From an uncultured Actinomycetes bacterium (GTDB taxonomy: Bacteria; Actinomycetota; CADDZG01; WHSQ01): a stretch of DNA of 64,000 nucleotides. The position numbers and the translations under genes are program-made. The stretch is from the NCBI GenBank assembly GCA_937863385.1, contig CALMBW010000010.1, positions 20,442-84,441 on the forward strand, written 5' to 3'. This document shows, piece after piece, positions 1 through 8,165 of this stretch (position 1 is the first letter of the stretch; the number at the start of each line of letters is the position of its first letter). The notes beneath the pieces are model-generated. The model saw nothing but the letters and a program-made list of their open reading frames with translations, made no database searches and had not been told where the DNA came from.

Positions 1-1
1 G

Positions 2-394
2 GACCCAGTTGTGGCTGGAACGCTCGGCGCGATAGTCACCGTCTGGGCGACCTTCGCGCCATGCTTCTTGTGGATCTTCTTGGGGGCGCCGTTCATCGAG
101 CGACTGCGCGGCAACCAAGCCTTGAACGGTGCACTCTCGTCGGTCACGGCGGCAGTGGTCGGGGTGATACTCAACCTGGCAGTCACCTTCGCGATAGTCG
201 CTCTGTTCGACTCTGTTCGCTCTGGCGAACTGCTGGGCATGACCTTCCCCATGCCTGCGCTGGATTCGGTCGACGGATTCTCTCTAGGGCTGGCGGCCAC
301 CGGCTTCGTAGCCCTGTGGAGATGGCGCGTCGGCGTCTTATGGGTGATCGGGGCGTGCGCCGCGGCCGGACTCCTCCAGCAAGCGACCGGCTGA
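2..394 (+). CDS. chrA: Chromate transporter (CHR family), C-terminal part, cut by window edge
   Basis: The reading frame is open to the left edge, so the gene is partial; only the last ~130 residues are visible. They are very hydrophobic, with about four membrane segments and the 'PCFLWIFLGAPFIERLRGN' stretch typical of the C-terminal half of ChrA-type chromate/sulfate antiporters. Members of the family are inner-membrane proteins that export chromate. A GTG at position 11 is in frame but is probably internal. The gene converges on the next gene with a gap of only 25 bases. Family assignment is fairly secure. The substrate is not shown, and in a sulfur oxidiser a sulfate-related role is possible. 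Confidence 0.72.
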   Translation, partial: DPVVAGTLGAIVTVWATFAPCFLWIFLGAPFIERLRGNQALNGALSSVTAAVVGVILNLAVTFAIVALFDSVRSGELLGMTFPMPALDSVDGFSLGLAATGFVALWRWRVGVLWVIGACAAAGLLQQATG

Positions 395-419
395 CCGGAA
401 AGAGAGTGGACGGAGGACG

Positions 420-896
420 CTAGGGTTTGAGCTCTACTTGGACGCCGACGTTGGGATCGGCGAGATAGTTGCCGACACCTATCCAGGCGGTGCCTGCCGG
501 CATGAATGCGACCTCGTCGGTTCCGGTGTTCTGTGAAGCAGCCAAGATATTGCAGCCGGAGTCGAAGAAGAAGACGTCCAGGTCGTAACCGCCTGCTCCT
601 GCGCTCGAACCTGTTGCCGTGGCAGTTGCCGCGATCTTCTGGTACTCGGCAGGGACCTCGACGATGAATGCATCCAGACCCTGTGAAGCTGGCATCGCAC
701 AGGTGTTCTTCAGTTCCTGCATGGTCACGGAGATGAGATCACCGGACGTGGAATAGAAGACCGGGTGGGCGACCGCGATGGTGCCCTCTTCGCTGGTCCA
801 AGGCTTGGGAGCTTTCTTGCCCTTCTTCTTTGCGACGGCAGAGCCGGCAGGGAACAGCAGGGCGAGGACGAGCAGTATCAGGATCGACCTTTTCAT
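420..896 (-). CDS. Small exported protein of unknown function
   Basis: 158 aa. It starts with a clear Sec signal peptide (Lys-Arg, a hydrophobic stretch to about residue 22, then AVAKKK), followed by a very basic KKKGKKAPK patch and a mature part of about 125 residues that looks like a beta-sandwich. Two cysteines (NTCAMP and SGCNIL) could form a disulfide outside the cell. The 'YDLDVFFFDSGCNIL' region recalls secreted pre-peptidase-like sandwich domains, but the match is too weak to name. It probably has its own promoter. No enzymatic motif is visible. Confidence 0.7.
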   Translation of the reverse strand: MKRSILILLVLALLFPAGSAVAKKKGKKAPKPWTSEEGTIAVAHPVFYSTSGDLISVTMQELKNTCAMPASQGLDAFIVEVPAEYQKIAATATATGSSAGAGGYDLDVFFFDSGCNILAASQNTGTDEVAFMPAGTAWIGVGNYLADPNVGVQVELKP

Positions 897-952
897 GCGG
901 AAGGGATTCGCCTCAAGAGGTCCATCCCCTGCTTCGTTGGGCTAGCTCCCCA

Positions 953-2014
953 CTAGATCCATCTGGTCCAGCGGGGGCCGCCGCGGGCTCGGGCCGGGTG
1001 TCGCACCCCTCGCAGCCACTCCGTCTTAGGCGCTGCGAGGGCCCGCCGCTTGACGCGTGTGGTCTGGGCCTTGGAGCGCTGTTGCGACCCCCGCTGGTTG
1101 CGCCGGGGGCTGCGCGCATCTTTCCGCTGTTTGTTCTCGTGGTGAGCGGATCGCTTCGGGCGGCCTCGGCGGTCACGCGATCTTTCGCTAGGGCCGTTTC
1201 TTCGTTGCCGTCTCTCCGGCTTGGCCGATCGGCGGCTTGGCTTCGGATTGGTTTGCTTCGGTTCGTCGGATGAGATGACACTTGGGTCCACGAGCAAGGA
1301 AGTGAGCGAGTCGGTCGCCAATCGGTTCATGTCGACGCACCCGCGGACTCCCCTTACGCGCCCGCAATCGGTCCACTGCCAGATCGTCCATCCCTGTCCG
1401 CCCCAGCTTGCGGCAGGGACGATCGGTCTGCGCCGCGTGTAGTGGGCCAACCACAATGGATGTGCGGCGAAGCGCGAGGTCCCGCTCATGCGGTCTCTCC
1501 AGAAGACGGGACCGGAGTAGACGATGGCGCGCACTCCGGTTTTCTGGCGAACGTGACGCAACCAGGTCGCCGTCCAACGACGGAGTTGTGGCCGATTCAG
1601 TATCCCGGCCGTCTCTAGATCGAGAACCGGTGCCAGTTCCGAAGGCTTTGGTTTCGCAATGTTCAGGAAGTAGCGCGCCTCGAGTAGTGCATCTTCTTTG
1701 ACCCGCTTCTTCTTCGCGCCGCTGGGACGAGCGAAATGGTAGGCCCCCACCTTGATGCCGGAGCGAGTGGCTCTCTTCCGATTCTCCGAGTAACGAGGAT
1801 CTCGTACCCCTACGCCTTCGGTCGCCTTGATGAACGTGAAGTCCACTCCGGCTCTGGCGACACGTGACCACCTGATCCGGCCTTGGTGATGGGAAACGTC
1901 GATACCGCGCTTGCTTCCCGCGAGAGCAGGGCTTGGAAGCGAAAGTACTGCGATCAGCAGGAGGGGTAGGAGGCTCTTTCGAGCGCGCGCTTGCGCAAAA
2001 GGTGTCGCAGCCAT
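953..2014 (-). CDS. Exported GH25-family lysozyme (muramidase) with very basic tail
   Basis: 353 aa. A signal peptide (residues 1-32, ending ALAG) precedes a glycoside hydrolase family 25 domain at about residues 33-235. Visible family marks are RGIDVSHHQG, FIKATEG, APVLDLETAG and WTIWQWT, which carry the conserved Asp and Glu active-site residues. GH25 enzymes cleave the MurNAc-GlcNAc bond of peptidoglycan, so a role in wall remodelling is likely. The last ~100 residues are low-complexity and extremely rich in Arg, Lys, Ser and Gln, perhaps binding anionic wall polymers. No good Shine-Dalgarno precedes the ATG, but the signal peptide supports this start. Confidence 0.86.
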   Translation of the reverse strand: MAATPFAQARARKSLLPLLLIAVLSLPSPALAGSKRGIDVSHHQGRIRWSRVARAGVDFTFIKATEGVGVRDPRYSENRKRATRSGIKVGAYHFARPSGAKKKRVKEDALLEARYFLNIAKPKPSELAPVLDLETAGILNRPQLRRWTATWLRHVRQKTGVRAIVYSGPVFWRDRMSGTSRFAAHPLWLAHYTRRRPIVPAASWGGQGWTIWQWTDCGRVRGVRGCVDMNRLATDSLTSLLVDPSVISSDEPKQTNPKPSRRSAKPERRQRRNGPSERSRDRRGRPKRSAHHENKQRKDARSPRRNQRGSQQRSKAQTTRVKRRALAAPKTEWLRGVRHPARARGGPRWTRWI

Positions 2015-2118
2015 GGGCGTATGTCACCAGGCCGTTCAGCGAAAGTCTCTACGCCATGAATGAAGGCGAGCCGATGCCTTGCCGGACAACGGAACCGGGC
2101 CCGCCATCTGGCGTCCCC

Positions 2119-2139
2119 GGTTGGCATTCAAGGCCAACC
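2119..2139. terminator. Short hairpin downstream of racemase-like gene
   Basis: A perfect 7-bp inverted repeat, GGTTGGC / GCCAACC, with a 7-base loop lies between the end of the racemase-like gene and the start of the lysozyme gene. There is no T-run on either side, so a terminator function is only suggested by position. Confidence 0.3.
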
Positions 2140-2185
2140 CTTGTATCGCTTAGCCGGAGATCACCGCATACCTCAGTGATGTGCT

Positions 2186-3220
2186 TTAGCTCTGGGTGTC
2201 GTCTCCCGGCCACGTGTCGCTGAGCAGGTAACCCTCAGGGAATGGGTCGGTGGGATCGAGTATCACCTGTGTGATCCCGGTGATCCATGCGCTACCGCGG
2301 ATGGCGGGAACGATGGCCGGACGGTCTTCAACTTTCGTTTCCGACACGATGCGGCCCTCGAAGGTTGATCCGATCACCGAAGCGTGACTCATCGTGTCAC
2401 CGGTGTGCATCAGCCCACGTGCATGCAGTACCGCCAGCCGTGCAGACAGGCCGGTCCCGGTCGCCGACCGGTCCAGCCGTCCCGGCGCGACCGCAACGGC
2501 ATTCTTGGTCACCTTGCCCACTCCGTTCCAGCGACCGGCGATCTGGACGATGGTGACGCCGGCTATGTCTTCGTTGTCCGGGTGGACACACCAAAGCTGT
2601 TCTCGCGCCGCAACCCGGATGCGTTCTCCGACGTCGGACAGGTCGCGAGCTTCGCTGGGCTCCAAGGAGAATCCAAGTGCCTCTGCATCAGCGATCGCGT
2701 ACCACATGCCCCCATACGCGATATCTACCGTGAGGGTTCCGAGCCCATCAACCTCGAGCGGTGCATCGAGTCGATCGGCGAAGCACGCGACGTTGACGAT
2801 CTCGATGCTTTCGCAACGGCCATCTTTGCATGCCGCCGTGATCTCCACGACACCACCCGGTGCTTCGAGCTTCATCGTCGTGACCGGCTCTTGCATCTCG
2901 ACCATGCCGGTTTCGAGCAGGACCGTTGCAACGCACATGGTGTTGGATCCCGACATCGGCGGGTACTCGGTCGGCTCCATGATGATGTAGCCGGCCGCGC
3001 ATTCGATCCTGTTGGTTGGAACGATCACGTTGCAGTGAACGGCCACACTTCCACGGGGCTCTCGCAGAAGTAGTCGGCGCAAGCTGTCATCGGCCCGTAA
3101 CGACTGCATCTTTTCGAAAACGGACTCGCCTTCAGGCGGCAGCACCCCACCCACCACGACGTTTCCGATCTCGCCGCCGGCATGACATCCCACGACTGTG
3201 AATGTGCGCCGAGCTCTCAT
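2186..3220 (-). CDS. Proline racemase / hydroxyproline epimerase family enzyme with Ser/Thr active site
   Basis: 344 aa, the usual family length. It has the two-halved fold marks of the proline racemase superfamily: an N-terminal GCHAGGEIGNVVVGG, a first active-site loop (PPMSGSNTMC) and a second loop (DRSATGTG). In racemases and 4-hydroxyproline epimerases both loops carry Cys, or Ser then Cys; in trans-3-hydroxyproline dehydratases they carry Cys then Thr. Here the positions are Ser and Thr, so neither catalytic Cys is present. The family is clear; the reaction (racemase, epimerase or dehydratase) cannot be assigned. No other proline catabolism gene is nearby. The palindrome 20 bases upstream may regulate it. 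Confidence 0.82.
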   Translation of the reverse strand: MRARRTFTVVGCHAGGEIGNVVVGGVLPPEGESVFEKMQSLRADDSLRRLLLREPRGSVAVHCNVIVPTNRIECAAGYIIMEPTEYPPMSGSNTMCVATVLLETGMVEMQEPVTTMKLEAPGGVVEITAACKDGRCESIEIVNVACFADRLDAPLEVDGLGTLTVDIAYGGMWYAIADAEALGFSLEPSEARDLSDVGERIRVAAREQLWCVHPDNEDIAGVTIVQIAGRWNGVGKVTKNAVAVAPGRLDRSATGTGLSARLAVLHARGLMHTGDTMSHASVIGSTFEGRIVSETKVEDRPAIVPAIRGSAWITGITQVILDPTDPFPEGYLLSDTWPGDDTQS

Positions 3221-3241
3221 CGAACGCAGGATACAAGCCTG

Positions 3242-3294
3242 CCGTTCTGTTAACGATTCCGGCCAACCGTTGGCCGATTTGGTTAACAGAACGG
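3242..3294. repeat. Nested palindrome upstream of the racemase-like gene
   Basis: Outer arms CCGTTCTGTTAAC (3242-3254) and GTTAACAGAACGG (3282-3294) are perfect 13-bp inverted repeats. Inside them is a second perfect dyad, CGGCCAA-CCG-TTGGCCG (3260-3276). The element could be the operator of the downstream racemase-like gene (for example for a GntR-type regulator) or a terminator of the copper operon reading toward it. It does not fit the integron attC consensus. Confidence 0.6.
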
Positions 3295-3298
3295 ATGT

Positions 3299-3346
3299 CT
3301 AGTGCGCCGCACCGATGGCGATGCCTACCAGCAGATTCTTGTTCAT
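3299..3346 (-). other. 15-codon ORF with strong ribosome binding site, possibly a gene remnant
   Basis: ATG at 3346 is preceded by AGGGGAGGC and encodes MNKNLLVGIAIGAAH before TAG. The start of a membrane segment is recognisable. It lies just downstream of a CsoR-like palindrome (3391-3405), so it may be the opening of a copper-induced small membrane protein cut short by a stop, or a leader peptide. The rest of the interval 3221-3485 holds no gene. Confidence 0.35.
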
Positions 3347-3390
3347 CACTTGCCTCCCCTGTAGTCCTTATCTGTGCTCATCGTGCCTGG

Positions 3391-3405
3391 TACCCCCTGG
3401 GGGTA
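3391..3405. promoter_or_regulatory. CsoR-type copper operator candidate
   Basis: TACCCCCTGGGGGTA is a 15-base dyad with perfect 7-bp arms. It matches the G/C-tract palindromes bound by CsoR-family copper repressors. It sits after the P-type ATPase stop and before the 15-codon ORF. Confidence 0.55.
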
Positions 3406-3485
3406 GTAGGGCCATGTAGCCCCGTGCCTTGGGGGACCTTGGGCCGCCCTGGCAGCGGTGTGGCAAAGCTGCAAGACCCAGACTC

Positions 3486-5621
3486 CTAGGCACGGCTCAC
3501 CTTGCCTTGCTCGGGCAGCCCGCTTGCGCTGGGGTTTAGCACCGGCAGGTGCAACCCCTTGAGCATCAAGGCATTGACGGCCACCAGGAGGCTCGATCCG
3601 GACATCGATAGAGCCGCGATCTCCGGCCGGAGCACCAGGCCGAAGCGCGGCTCCAGCAGCCCGGCCGCGATGGGAAGCGCGATCGCGTTGTACCCCACCG
3701 CCCATCCAAGGTTCTGGCGCATCTTTCGCAGGGTGCCCCGGCCGATCTTGAGCGCGGTCGCGACGTCGTGGGGGTCAGAGCGCATCAGCACGACATCAGC
3801 GGCTTCTATGGCTACGTCCGTGCCGGCCCCGATCGCTACACCCAGGTCGGCTTGGGCGAGGGCCGGCGCGTCGTTGACACCGTCGCCCACCATCGCGACT
3901 TTCTTGCCGGCCCGTTGGAGCTCGGAGATCTTGGCAGCCTTGTCTTGGGGGAGGACATCGGCGATCACGTCGTCGATGCCTAGGTCGGCAGCGATGCGTC
4001 TCGCCGTAGCCTCATTGTCTCCCGTCAGCATCACAACTTGTACCTGTGCAGCGTGCAGCTCCCTTACGGCAGCGGCCGCAGTTTCCCTTGCTGCGTCGGC
4101 GATAGCGATGAGCCCTGCTGGTTCCCCGTCGATCGCAACCGTCACGGCGGTGTGTCCGGTGGCGGTCAATCTGTCTCGTGCCTTGGATAGAGAACCGACG
4201 TGGATGCCTTCTCTCTCAAGAAGTCTCCGGTTACCCACAACGACCTGATGCCCCTCGACCGTGCCGGTGGCCCCGTGACCGGCAATGCTCTGGAAGGAGG
4301 TCGCTTCAGCCCGTGGCACGCCCCGATCTTCTGCGGCCCTTACGACCGCCTCGGCGAGTGGGTGTTCCGACTGGCGCTCGATCGCGGCCACCAGCCTCAG
4401 CAGTTCGTTTTCGTTGTAGTCATCGGTGACCACACCGGTGACTTCGGGTTCACCTCGGGTGAGTGTGCCGGTCTTGTCCATCACGACGACATCGATGCGA
4501 GCCGATCTTTCGAGCGCCATCGCGTTCTTGAAGAGGATGCCCCGCTTTGCCCCTAGGCCGGCTCCGACCATGATCGCGGTGGGGGTGGCCAGACCAAGAG
4601 CATCAGGGCATGTGATGACCACGACCGTGATGGCGAACAGCAAGGCCTCGGAGACGTCACGACCGGCGAGGAGCCAGGCAAGGAAGGTGACGCTGCCGCC
4701 GATGAGCGCCACGAATACCAGCCAGAAGGCGGCTCGATCGGCAAGACGTTGTCCGGGCGCTTTGGAGTTCTGTGCTTCCTGGACCAGTTTGACGATCTGG
4801 GCCAACGCGGTTTCGGAACCAACTTTGGTGGCGCGTACCCGCATAGCCCCGCTCTTGTTGATCGTGGCACCGATAACTTCATCCCCGGGGCCCTTGGAAA
4901 CGGGAAGGCTCTCACCCGTAACCATCGACTCGTCAACCTCGCTTTGACCCTCTTGGACCACGCCGTCGGCGGCGATCTTTGATCCGGGACGCACTACAAG
5001 AAGGTCTCCCACCACAACGTCAGCCGTTGGGATCTCGACCTCGTCTCCATCGCGGAGAACGACAGCTCTAGGGGGCGCCAGGTCGAGGAGGGCTCGTATC
5101 GCATCATTGGCGCCACCACGTGCTCGCATCTCGAACCAATGTCCGAGCAGAACGAAAGCGGCAAGCACCGTTGCGGCTTCGTAGAAGACCTCACCTCCAC
5201 CCGTTAGTGTGATTCCAAGCGAGTAGAGCCAGCCCGCACCGATCGCAACCGCGACTAGGACCATCATGTCCAGCGTGTGTGCCTTGAGCGCCTGGTATGC
5301 GCCTTCGAAGAAGAGCCAAGCCGAGTAGCCCATCACGGGGAGGCTGAGGATCAGCATCCAAACGTCGTCGCGCATCCCGAAGGGGGCGGGCGTGCTGAAG
5401 CCGATGACCTCGCGTCCGATCGGGGACCACAGCAGGATGGGGATCGAGAACAGCAACGCCACCAAGAAGCGGCTGCGCATGTCTCGGACCATGCCATCCA
5501 TCGACATCGGCGCGTGGGAACCTCCGTTGCCCTTGCCTGTTCCTGCATGGACGCCCGCGTCGCCATCCATGTGGGTTCCGTGTTGCCCTTCCGGCTTGCC
5601 TCGAACGCTTTCGGCCATCAT
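3486..5621 (-). CDS. Copper-type P1B ATPase (CopB-like) with CPD motif
   Basis: 711 aa. The N-terminus (to about residue 45) is rich in His and Met, and there is no HMA domain, as in CopB-type exporters. Membrane helices are followed by the actuator loop ([14 protein letters not shown]), the metal-binding helix with [12 protein letters not shown] near residue 340, the phosphorylation motif DKTGTLT near residue 380, the SEHPLAEAV nucleotide-binding motif, and [10 protein letters not shown]. The last helices carry GYNAIALP and [12 protein letters not shown]. The usual CPC or CPH is CPD here, so the metal specificity is uncertain; copper is favoured by the CsoR-like operator and the cupredoxin next door. 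ATG at 5621 is preceded by AAGGAG at good spacing. It is divergent from the csoR remnant. Confidence 0.9.
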   Translation of the reverse strand: MMAESVRGKPEGQHGTHMDGDAGVHAGTGKGNGGSHAPMSMDGMVRDMRSRFLVALLFSIPILLWSPIGREVIGFSTPAPFGMRDDVWMLILSLPVMGYSAWLFFEGAYQALKAHTLDMMVLVAVAIGAGWLYSLGITLTGGGEVFYEAATVLAAFVLLGHWFEMRARGGANDAIRALLDLAPPRAVVLRDGDEVEIPTADVVVGDLLVVRPGSKIAADGVVQEGQSEVDESMVTGESLPVSKGPGDEVIGATINKSGAMRVRATKVGSETALAQIVKLVQEAQNSKAPGQRLADRAAFWLVFVALIGGSVTFLAWLLAGRDVSEALLFAITVVVITCPDALGLATPTAIMVGAGLGAKRGILFKNAMALERSARIDVVVMDKTGTLTRGEPEVTGVVTDDYNENELLRLVAAIERQSEHPLAEAVVRAAEDRGVPRAEATSFQSIAGHGATGTVEGHQVVVGNRRLLEREGIHVGSLSKARDRLTATGHTAVTVAIDGEPAGLIAIADAARETAAAAVRELHAAQVQVVMLTGDNEATARRIAADLGIDDVIADVLPQDKAAKISELQRAGKKVAMVGDGVNDAPALAQADLGVAIGAGTDVAIEAADVVLMRSDPHDVATALKIGRGTLRKMRQNLGWAVGYNAIALPIAAGLLEPRFGLVLRPEIAALSMSGSSLLVAVNALMLKGLHLPVLNPSASGLPEQGKVSRA

Positions 5622-5648
5622 CTCGGGTCGCTCCTTCCTACCTGGTAC

Positions 5649-5669
5649 TATACCCCCCTAGGGTATATA
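5649..5669. promoter_or_regulatory. CsoR-type copper operator between divergent copper genes
   Basis: TATACCCCCCTAGGGTATA contains perfect arms TATACCC and GGGTATA around a 5-base centre. This is the classic CsoR box form. It lies 28 bases upstream of the ATPase start and 31 bases before the csoR remnant, so it could control both directions. Confidence 0.7.
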
Positions 5670-5699
5670 CGCAAGTGGTCACTCCGAAGGGGGGATTTG

Positions 5700-5969
5700 A
5701 TGCGCGGCTACTGCAGCAGGTAAACAAGAGACACTGCTTCGGCTTCGACGGAACGAAGGCCAGGCAGGGGGCATCCAGAAGATGGTGGATGAAGAAAGGT
5801 ATTGCATCGATATCGTCCACAGGTGAACGCGCCGACCAGTGCTCTTAAACAGGTAGCGGTGGGTTTGCTCGATGATCACATCAGGCACTGTGTAGCGGAT
5901 CAGACTGAAAGCGACAAGGACTTGATCCACGAGGCGACCGAGGCCGTCGATCGTCTCGTCAGATCGTAA
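5700..5969 (+). pseudogene. csoR: CsoR-family copper-sensing repressor, broken by two frameshifts
   Basis: Reading across three segments gives a full CsoR/DUF156 protein of about 89 residues. ATG at 5700 (after GAAGGGGGG) encodes MRGYCS; from 5719 the frame shifts to GKQETLLRLRRNEGQAGGIQ and on to ERYCIDIVH; from about 5823 the first frame returns with VNAPTSALKQVAVGLLDDH and runs to TAA at 5967. The metal ligands of the family are all there: Cys in RYCIDI, then His and Cys in DDHIRHC. One extra base near 5718 and one missing base near 5820 compensate each other. As written, translation stops after eight residues. This is either a recent pseudogene or two sequence errors. The cupredoxin gene follows 11 bases later. 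Confidence 0.8.
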
Positions 5970-5980
5970 GGAGGAGATAT

Positions 5981-6580
5981 ATGAAGCGGATATCAAGTGT
6001 TCCATCCGATCCGGCCGATGCAGCCACGGATCACGGACCACTCGGCCAGCATCGGGACCGGCCCACGTCGTCTCGATACGGTGCGAACCTCAAGTTGCTG
6101 GTGTTGGCGGGTGCCCTGGCCCTAGCGCTGATCACTGTTGCATGCGGAGGAAATGATGCGCCGAGCTCGTCTTCCTCCGATAACGGTCACGATTCCGGGT
6201 CGATGGACGGAGGTGTCATGGGCGAGGCGGCTGCTGAGTCCGAGGCGGATCGCACGATCGAGATCGTGATGCTAGACGAGCTCGCCTACGATCCCGCTGC
6301 CCTCGAAGTCTCCCAAGGCGATGTGGTCACTTTCGAGGTCGTCAATGACGGGAGTGCGCGACACGAGTTCGTGCTCGGCGATTCCGCCTATCAAGAGATG
6401 CACGAAGACGCCATGACGGACGATGGCAACCAAGGCATGACGGACAACGCTCTCAGCCTTGGCCCGGGGGAGAGTGGATCGCTCACCTGGCGGTTCACTG
6501 AGAGTGGGAAGGTCCTCTACGGGTGTCACGAGCCCGGTCACTACGAGGGCGGCATGGTGGGAACGATCGAAGTCGAGTAG
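5981..6580 (+). CDS. Cupredoxin-like copper-binding lipoprotein
   Basis: 199 aa with a strong ribosome site (AAGGAGGAGATAT). An unusual ~36-residue N-terminal extension precedes a hydrophobic segment and the lipobox ITVAC-GG (lipid-modified Cys about 55). A low-complexity Ser/Asp/Gly/Met/His linker leads to a plastocyanin-type domain from about residue 90. The type 1 copper ligands are visible: His128 (ARHEF), Cys182, His187 and Met192 (YGCHEPGHYEGGM). It is probably anchored outside the cell, storing, buffering or transferring copper or electrons. It is co-directional with the csoR remnant and faces away from the ATPase. Confidence 0.85.
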   Translation: MKRISSVPSDPADAATDHGPLGQHRDRPTSSRYGANLKLLVLAGALALALITVACGGNDAPSSSSSDNGHDSGSMDGGVMGEAAAESEADRTIEIVMLDELAYDPAALEVSQGDVVTFEVVNDGSARHEFVLGDSAYQEMHEDAMTDDGNQGMTDNALSLGPGESGSLTWRFTESGKVLYGCHEPGHYEGGMVGTIEVE

Positions 6581-6598
6581 CGCTTAGGGAAGGAAGCG

Positions 6599-6637
6599 AC
6601 TCCCCCTGGTCATGGCGGGGCCACGACCGGAGGGGAC
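6599..6637. terminator. Imperfect hairpin between convergent genes
   Basis: A CTCCCC..CTGGTC segment pairs imperfectly with GACCGGAGGGGA across a GC-rich loop. It lies between the cupredoxin and methyltransferase stops. There is no T-run, so this is a weak call. Confidence 0.3.
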
Positions 6638-6675
6638 GGGCGCTGGAGCCTGCAGTGTGGATGGGGGGTGCGGGG

Positions 6676-7359
6676 TCAGCCGGGCATGTCGATGGTGAGG
6701 ACCCTGAAGGCACCGTGCTTCGGCGCGAGATGTGCCACCTTTTCGAGCCACGGGCCGACGAAGTTCAAACCGGGAAACGCCCGCGGTGCAAGAAGCACCG
6801 TAGAGATCCTGACGCTACCGTGCGGCGTCGCTAGACGAAGAAGTTCGTTGTGGGACAGGAAACGGGCATCGCACCACGAACCTGAGTGAAGCCTCTGCCG
6901 GTTCACCAGCCCCCACGGACTTCGAGGGTTGAGTGTTCCGATCACGACGCGTCCTCCGGGGCGTGTCACTCTCGCCAATTGGGCCATCGCCTTGGCCGGA
7001 TCGGATACGAACTCGAGGACGGTGGTGGACATCGTTACGTCGAAGGTGTCGTCGTGGAAGGGCAGCGCCTCCACCAACGCGCAGACACAGCGACCTTGAA
7101 GCCGGGTCTTGGCTACGCCCAACATGTCGAGGTTCGCGTCTATCCCGATCACGGTGACGGCGCGGCCGGCGAGCGCGGTGGAGAAGCGGCCCGTGCCGCA
7201 ACCTGCGTCCAGTACGGTCAGTCCATCTTTTGGTGGGAACGCCCGCCTTATCGCCTTGGACTCGATCGCCGACGCATAGCTGCCCCAGGGATCATCGAAC
7301 CAGCGGTCGTAGGTGAGTCCCGATCGGTTCCGCTTGTTCGCGATCCGCGCTGTGGTCAT
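6676..7359 (-). CDS. Class I SAM-dependent methyltransferase
   Basis: 227 aa. The Methyltransf_11-type fold is shown by VLDAGCGTGRFS (motif I, SAM binding, residues ~50-62), VIGIDANLDML (acidic residue binding the SAM ribose), ALPFHDDTFD and VTRPGGRVVIGTLNP. The substrate cannot be told. ATG at 7359 lies seven bases after the stop of the ArsR-rhodanese gene, with AAAGGAAA as ribosome site inside that gene, so the two form an operon. In sulfur and arsenic operons such enzymes sometimes methylate chalcogen or metalloid compounds; that is only a suggestion here. Confidence 0.85.
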   Translation of the reverse strand: MTTARIANKRNRSGLTYDRWFDDPWGSYASAIESKAIRRAFPPKDGLTVLDAGCGTGRFSTALAGRAVTVIGIDANLDMLGVAKTRLQGRCVCALVEALPFHDDTFDVTMSTTVLEFVSDPAKAMAQLARVTRPGGRVVIGTLNPRSPWGLVNRQRLHSGSWCDARFLSHNELLRLATPHGSVRISTVLLAPRAFPGLNFVGPWLEKVAHLAPKHGAFRVLTIDMPG

Positions 7360-7365
7360 GTTGCT

Positions 7366-8046
7366 TCATGTTTCCTTTGTCCCCGTGGCTACGGGTAACC
7401 CAGCCCGCTTCCACTCGGGGAAGCCTTCCTCGAGTCGAAGCGCGGTGAAGCCGGCGTTGCGAAGTCTGGTCATAGCCTCGGGTGCCAGTACGCAGTAAGG
7501 TCCGCGACAGTAGGCGACCACGGCGACCCCCTCGGGGAACAGGTGGATGCGTTCTTCGAGTTGGGCGAGTGGAACCGAGATCGCGCCCGGGATGTGCCCG
7601 GCCGCGTACTCTTCCTGCGGACGAACGTCGATCACGATGGCGGTGCCACTCTGGATCCGCTGAAGGAGATCTTCCCGGCCGACCGGCTCGAACTCATCAT
7701 GCTCATCGAAGTACTCGCGTGCGATCCGGTCTACCTCCGCGAGATGGTTGCGAGCGATGTCGCGGAGCATGAAGTAGAGGTTGGAGACGCCATCGTCGGC
7801 CAGCCGATAGAAGACGCGCGTCCCTTCCTTGCGGGTCTCCACGAGGCGGGCGAGACGTAGCTCTTTGAGTTGAGCCGAAGCGTTCTTGACCGTCATGTTC
7901 GCTGCCCGGGCGAGCCCGTCGACGCTGCGCTCGGCTTGGCAGAGGAGATCCAGCAACTCGATCCGTTTGGGACTGGCGACCGCCTTGGCGACTCGGGCGA
8001 ATTGCTCGTATAGGGAGTCCTTGACCTCGCGGCTGTTGTTCACCAC
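7366..8046 (-). CDS. ArsR-family repressor fused to a rhodanese domain
   Basis: 226 aa. Residues 1-110 are an ArsR winged helix (ASPKRIELLDLLCQAERSVDGLA, NASAQLKELRLARLVETRKEG, VFYRLAD). Residues ~120-220 are a rhodanese domain with the active loop CRGPYC (two Cys). Such fusions are thought to sense or handle sulfane sulfur. The gene is divergent from the MBL-rhodanese gene, and the AT-rich dyad at 8067-8095 between them is a likely binding site, suggesting control of both directions. The downstream methyltransferase is in the same operon. Confidence 0.9.
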   Translation of the reverse strand: MVNNSREVKDSLYEQFARVAKAVASPKRIELLDLLCQAERSVDGLARAANMTVKNASAQLKELRLARLVETRKEGTRVFYRLADDGVSNLYFMLRDIARNHLAEVDRIAREYFDEHDEFEPVGREDLLQRIQSGTAIVIDVRPQEEYAAGHIPGAISVPLAQLEERIHLFPEGVAVVAYCRGPYCVLAPEAMTRLRNAGFTALRLEEGFPEWKRAGLPVATGTKET

Positions 8047-8066
8047 GCCATCCTACCCAGGGTTCG

Positions 8067-8095
8067 CCTATATCTAGAGTTCGTTAGAATATAGG
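8067..8095. promoter_or_regulatory. AT-rich dyad, candidate operator of the ArsR-rhodanese protein
   Basis: Left arm CCTATATCTA and right arm TAGAATATAGG are inverted repeats that differ by one inserted base. The dyad stands out against the GC-rich background and sits between the two divergent genes. Confidence 0.55.
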
Positions 8096-8165
8096 TATTC
8101 TACTCGATCGTTACTCGATCGCCCGGGCGGGCCCCACTGCTGAGGGCGCGGAGAAGGAGGCGCGT

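Noticed and set aside
3242..3294. Integron attC site or recombination site
   Set aside because: The core GTTAAC does not meet the GTTRRRY/RYYYAAC consensus, and no cassette or integrase is present.
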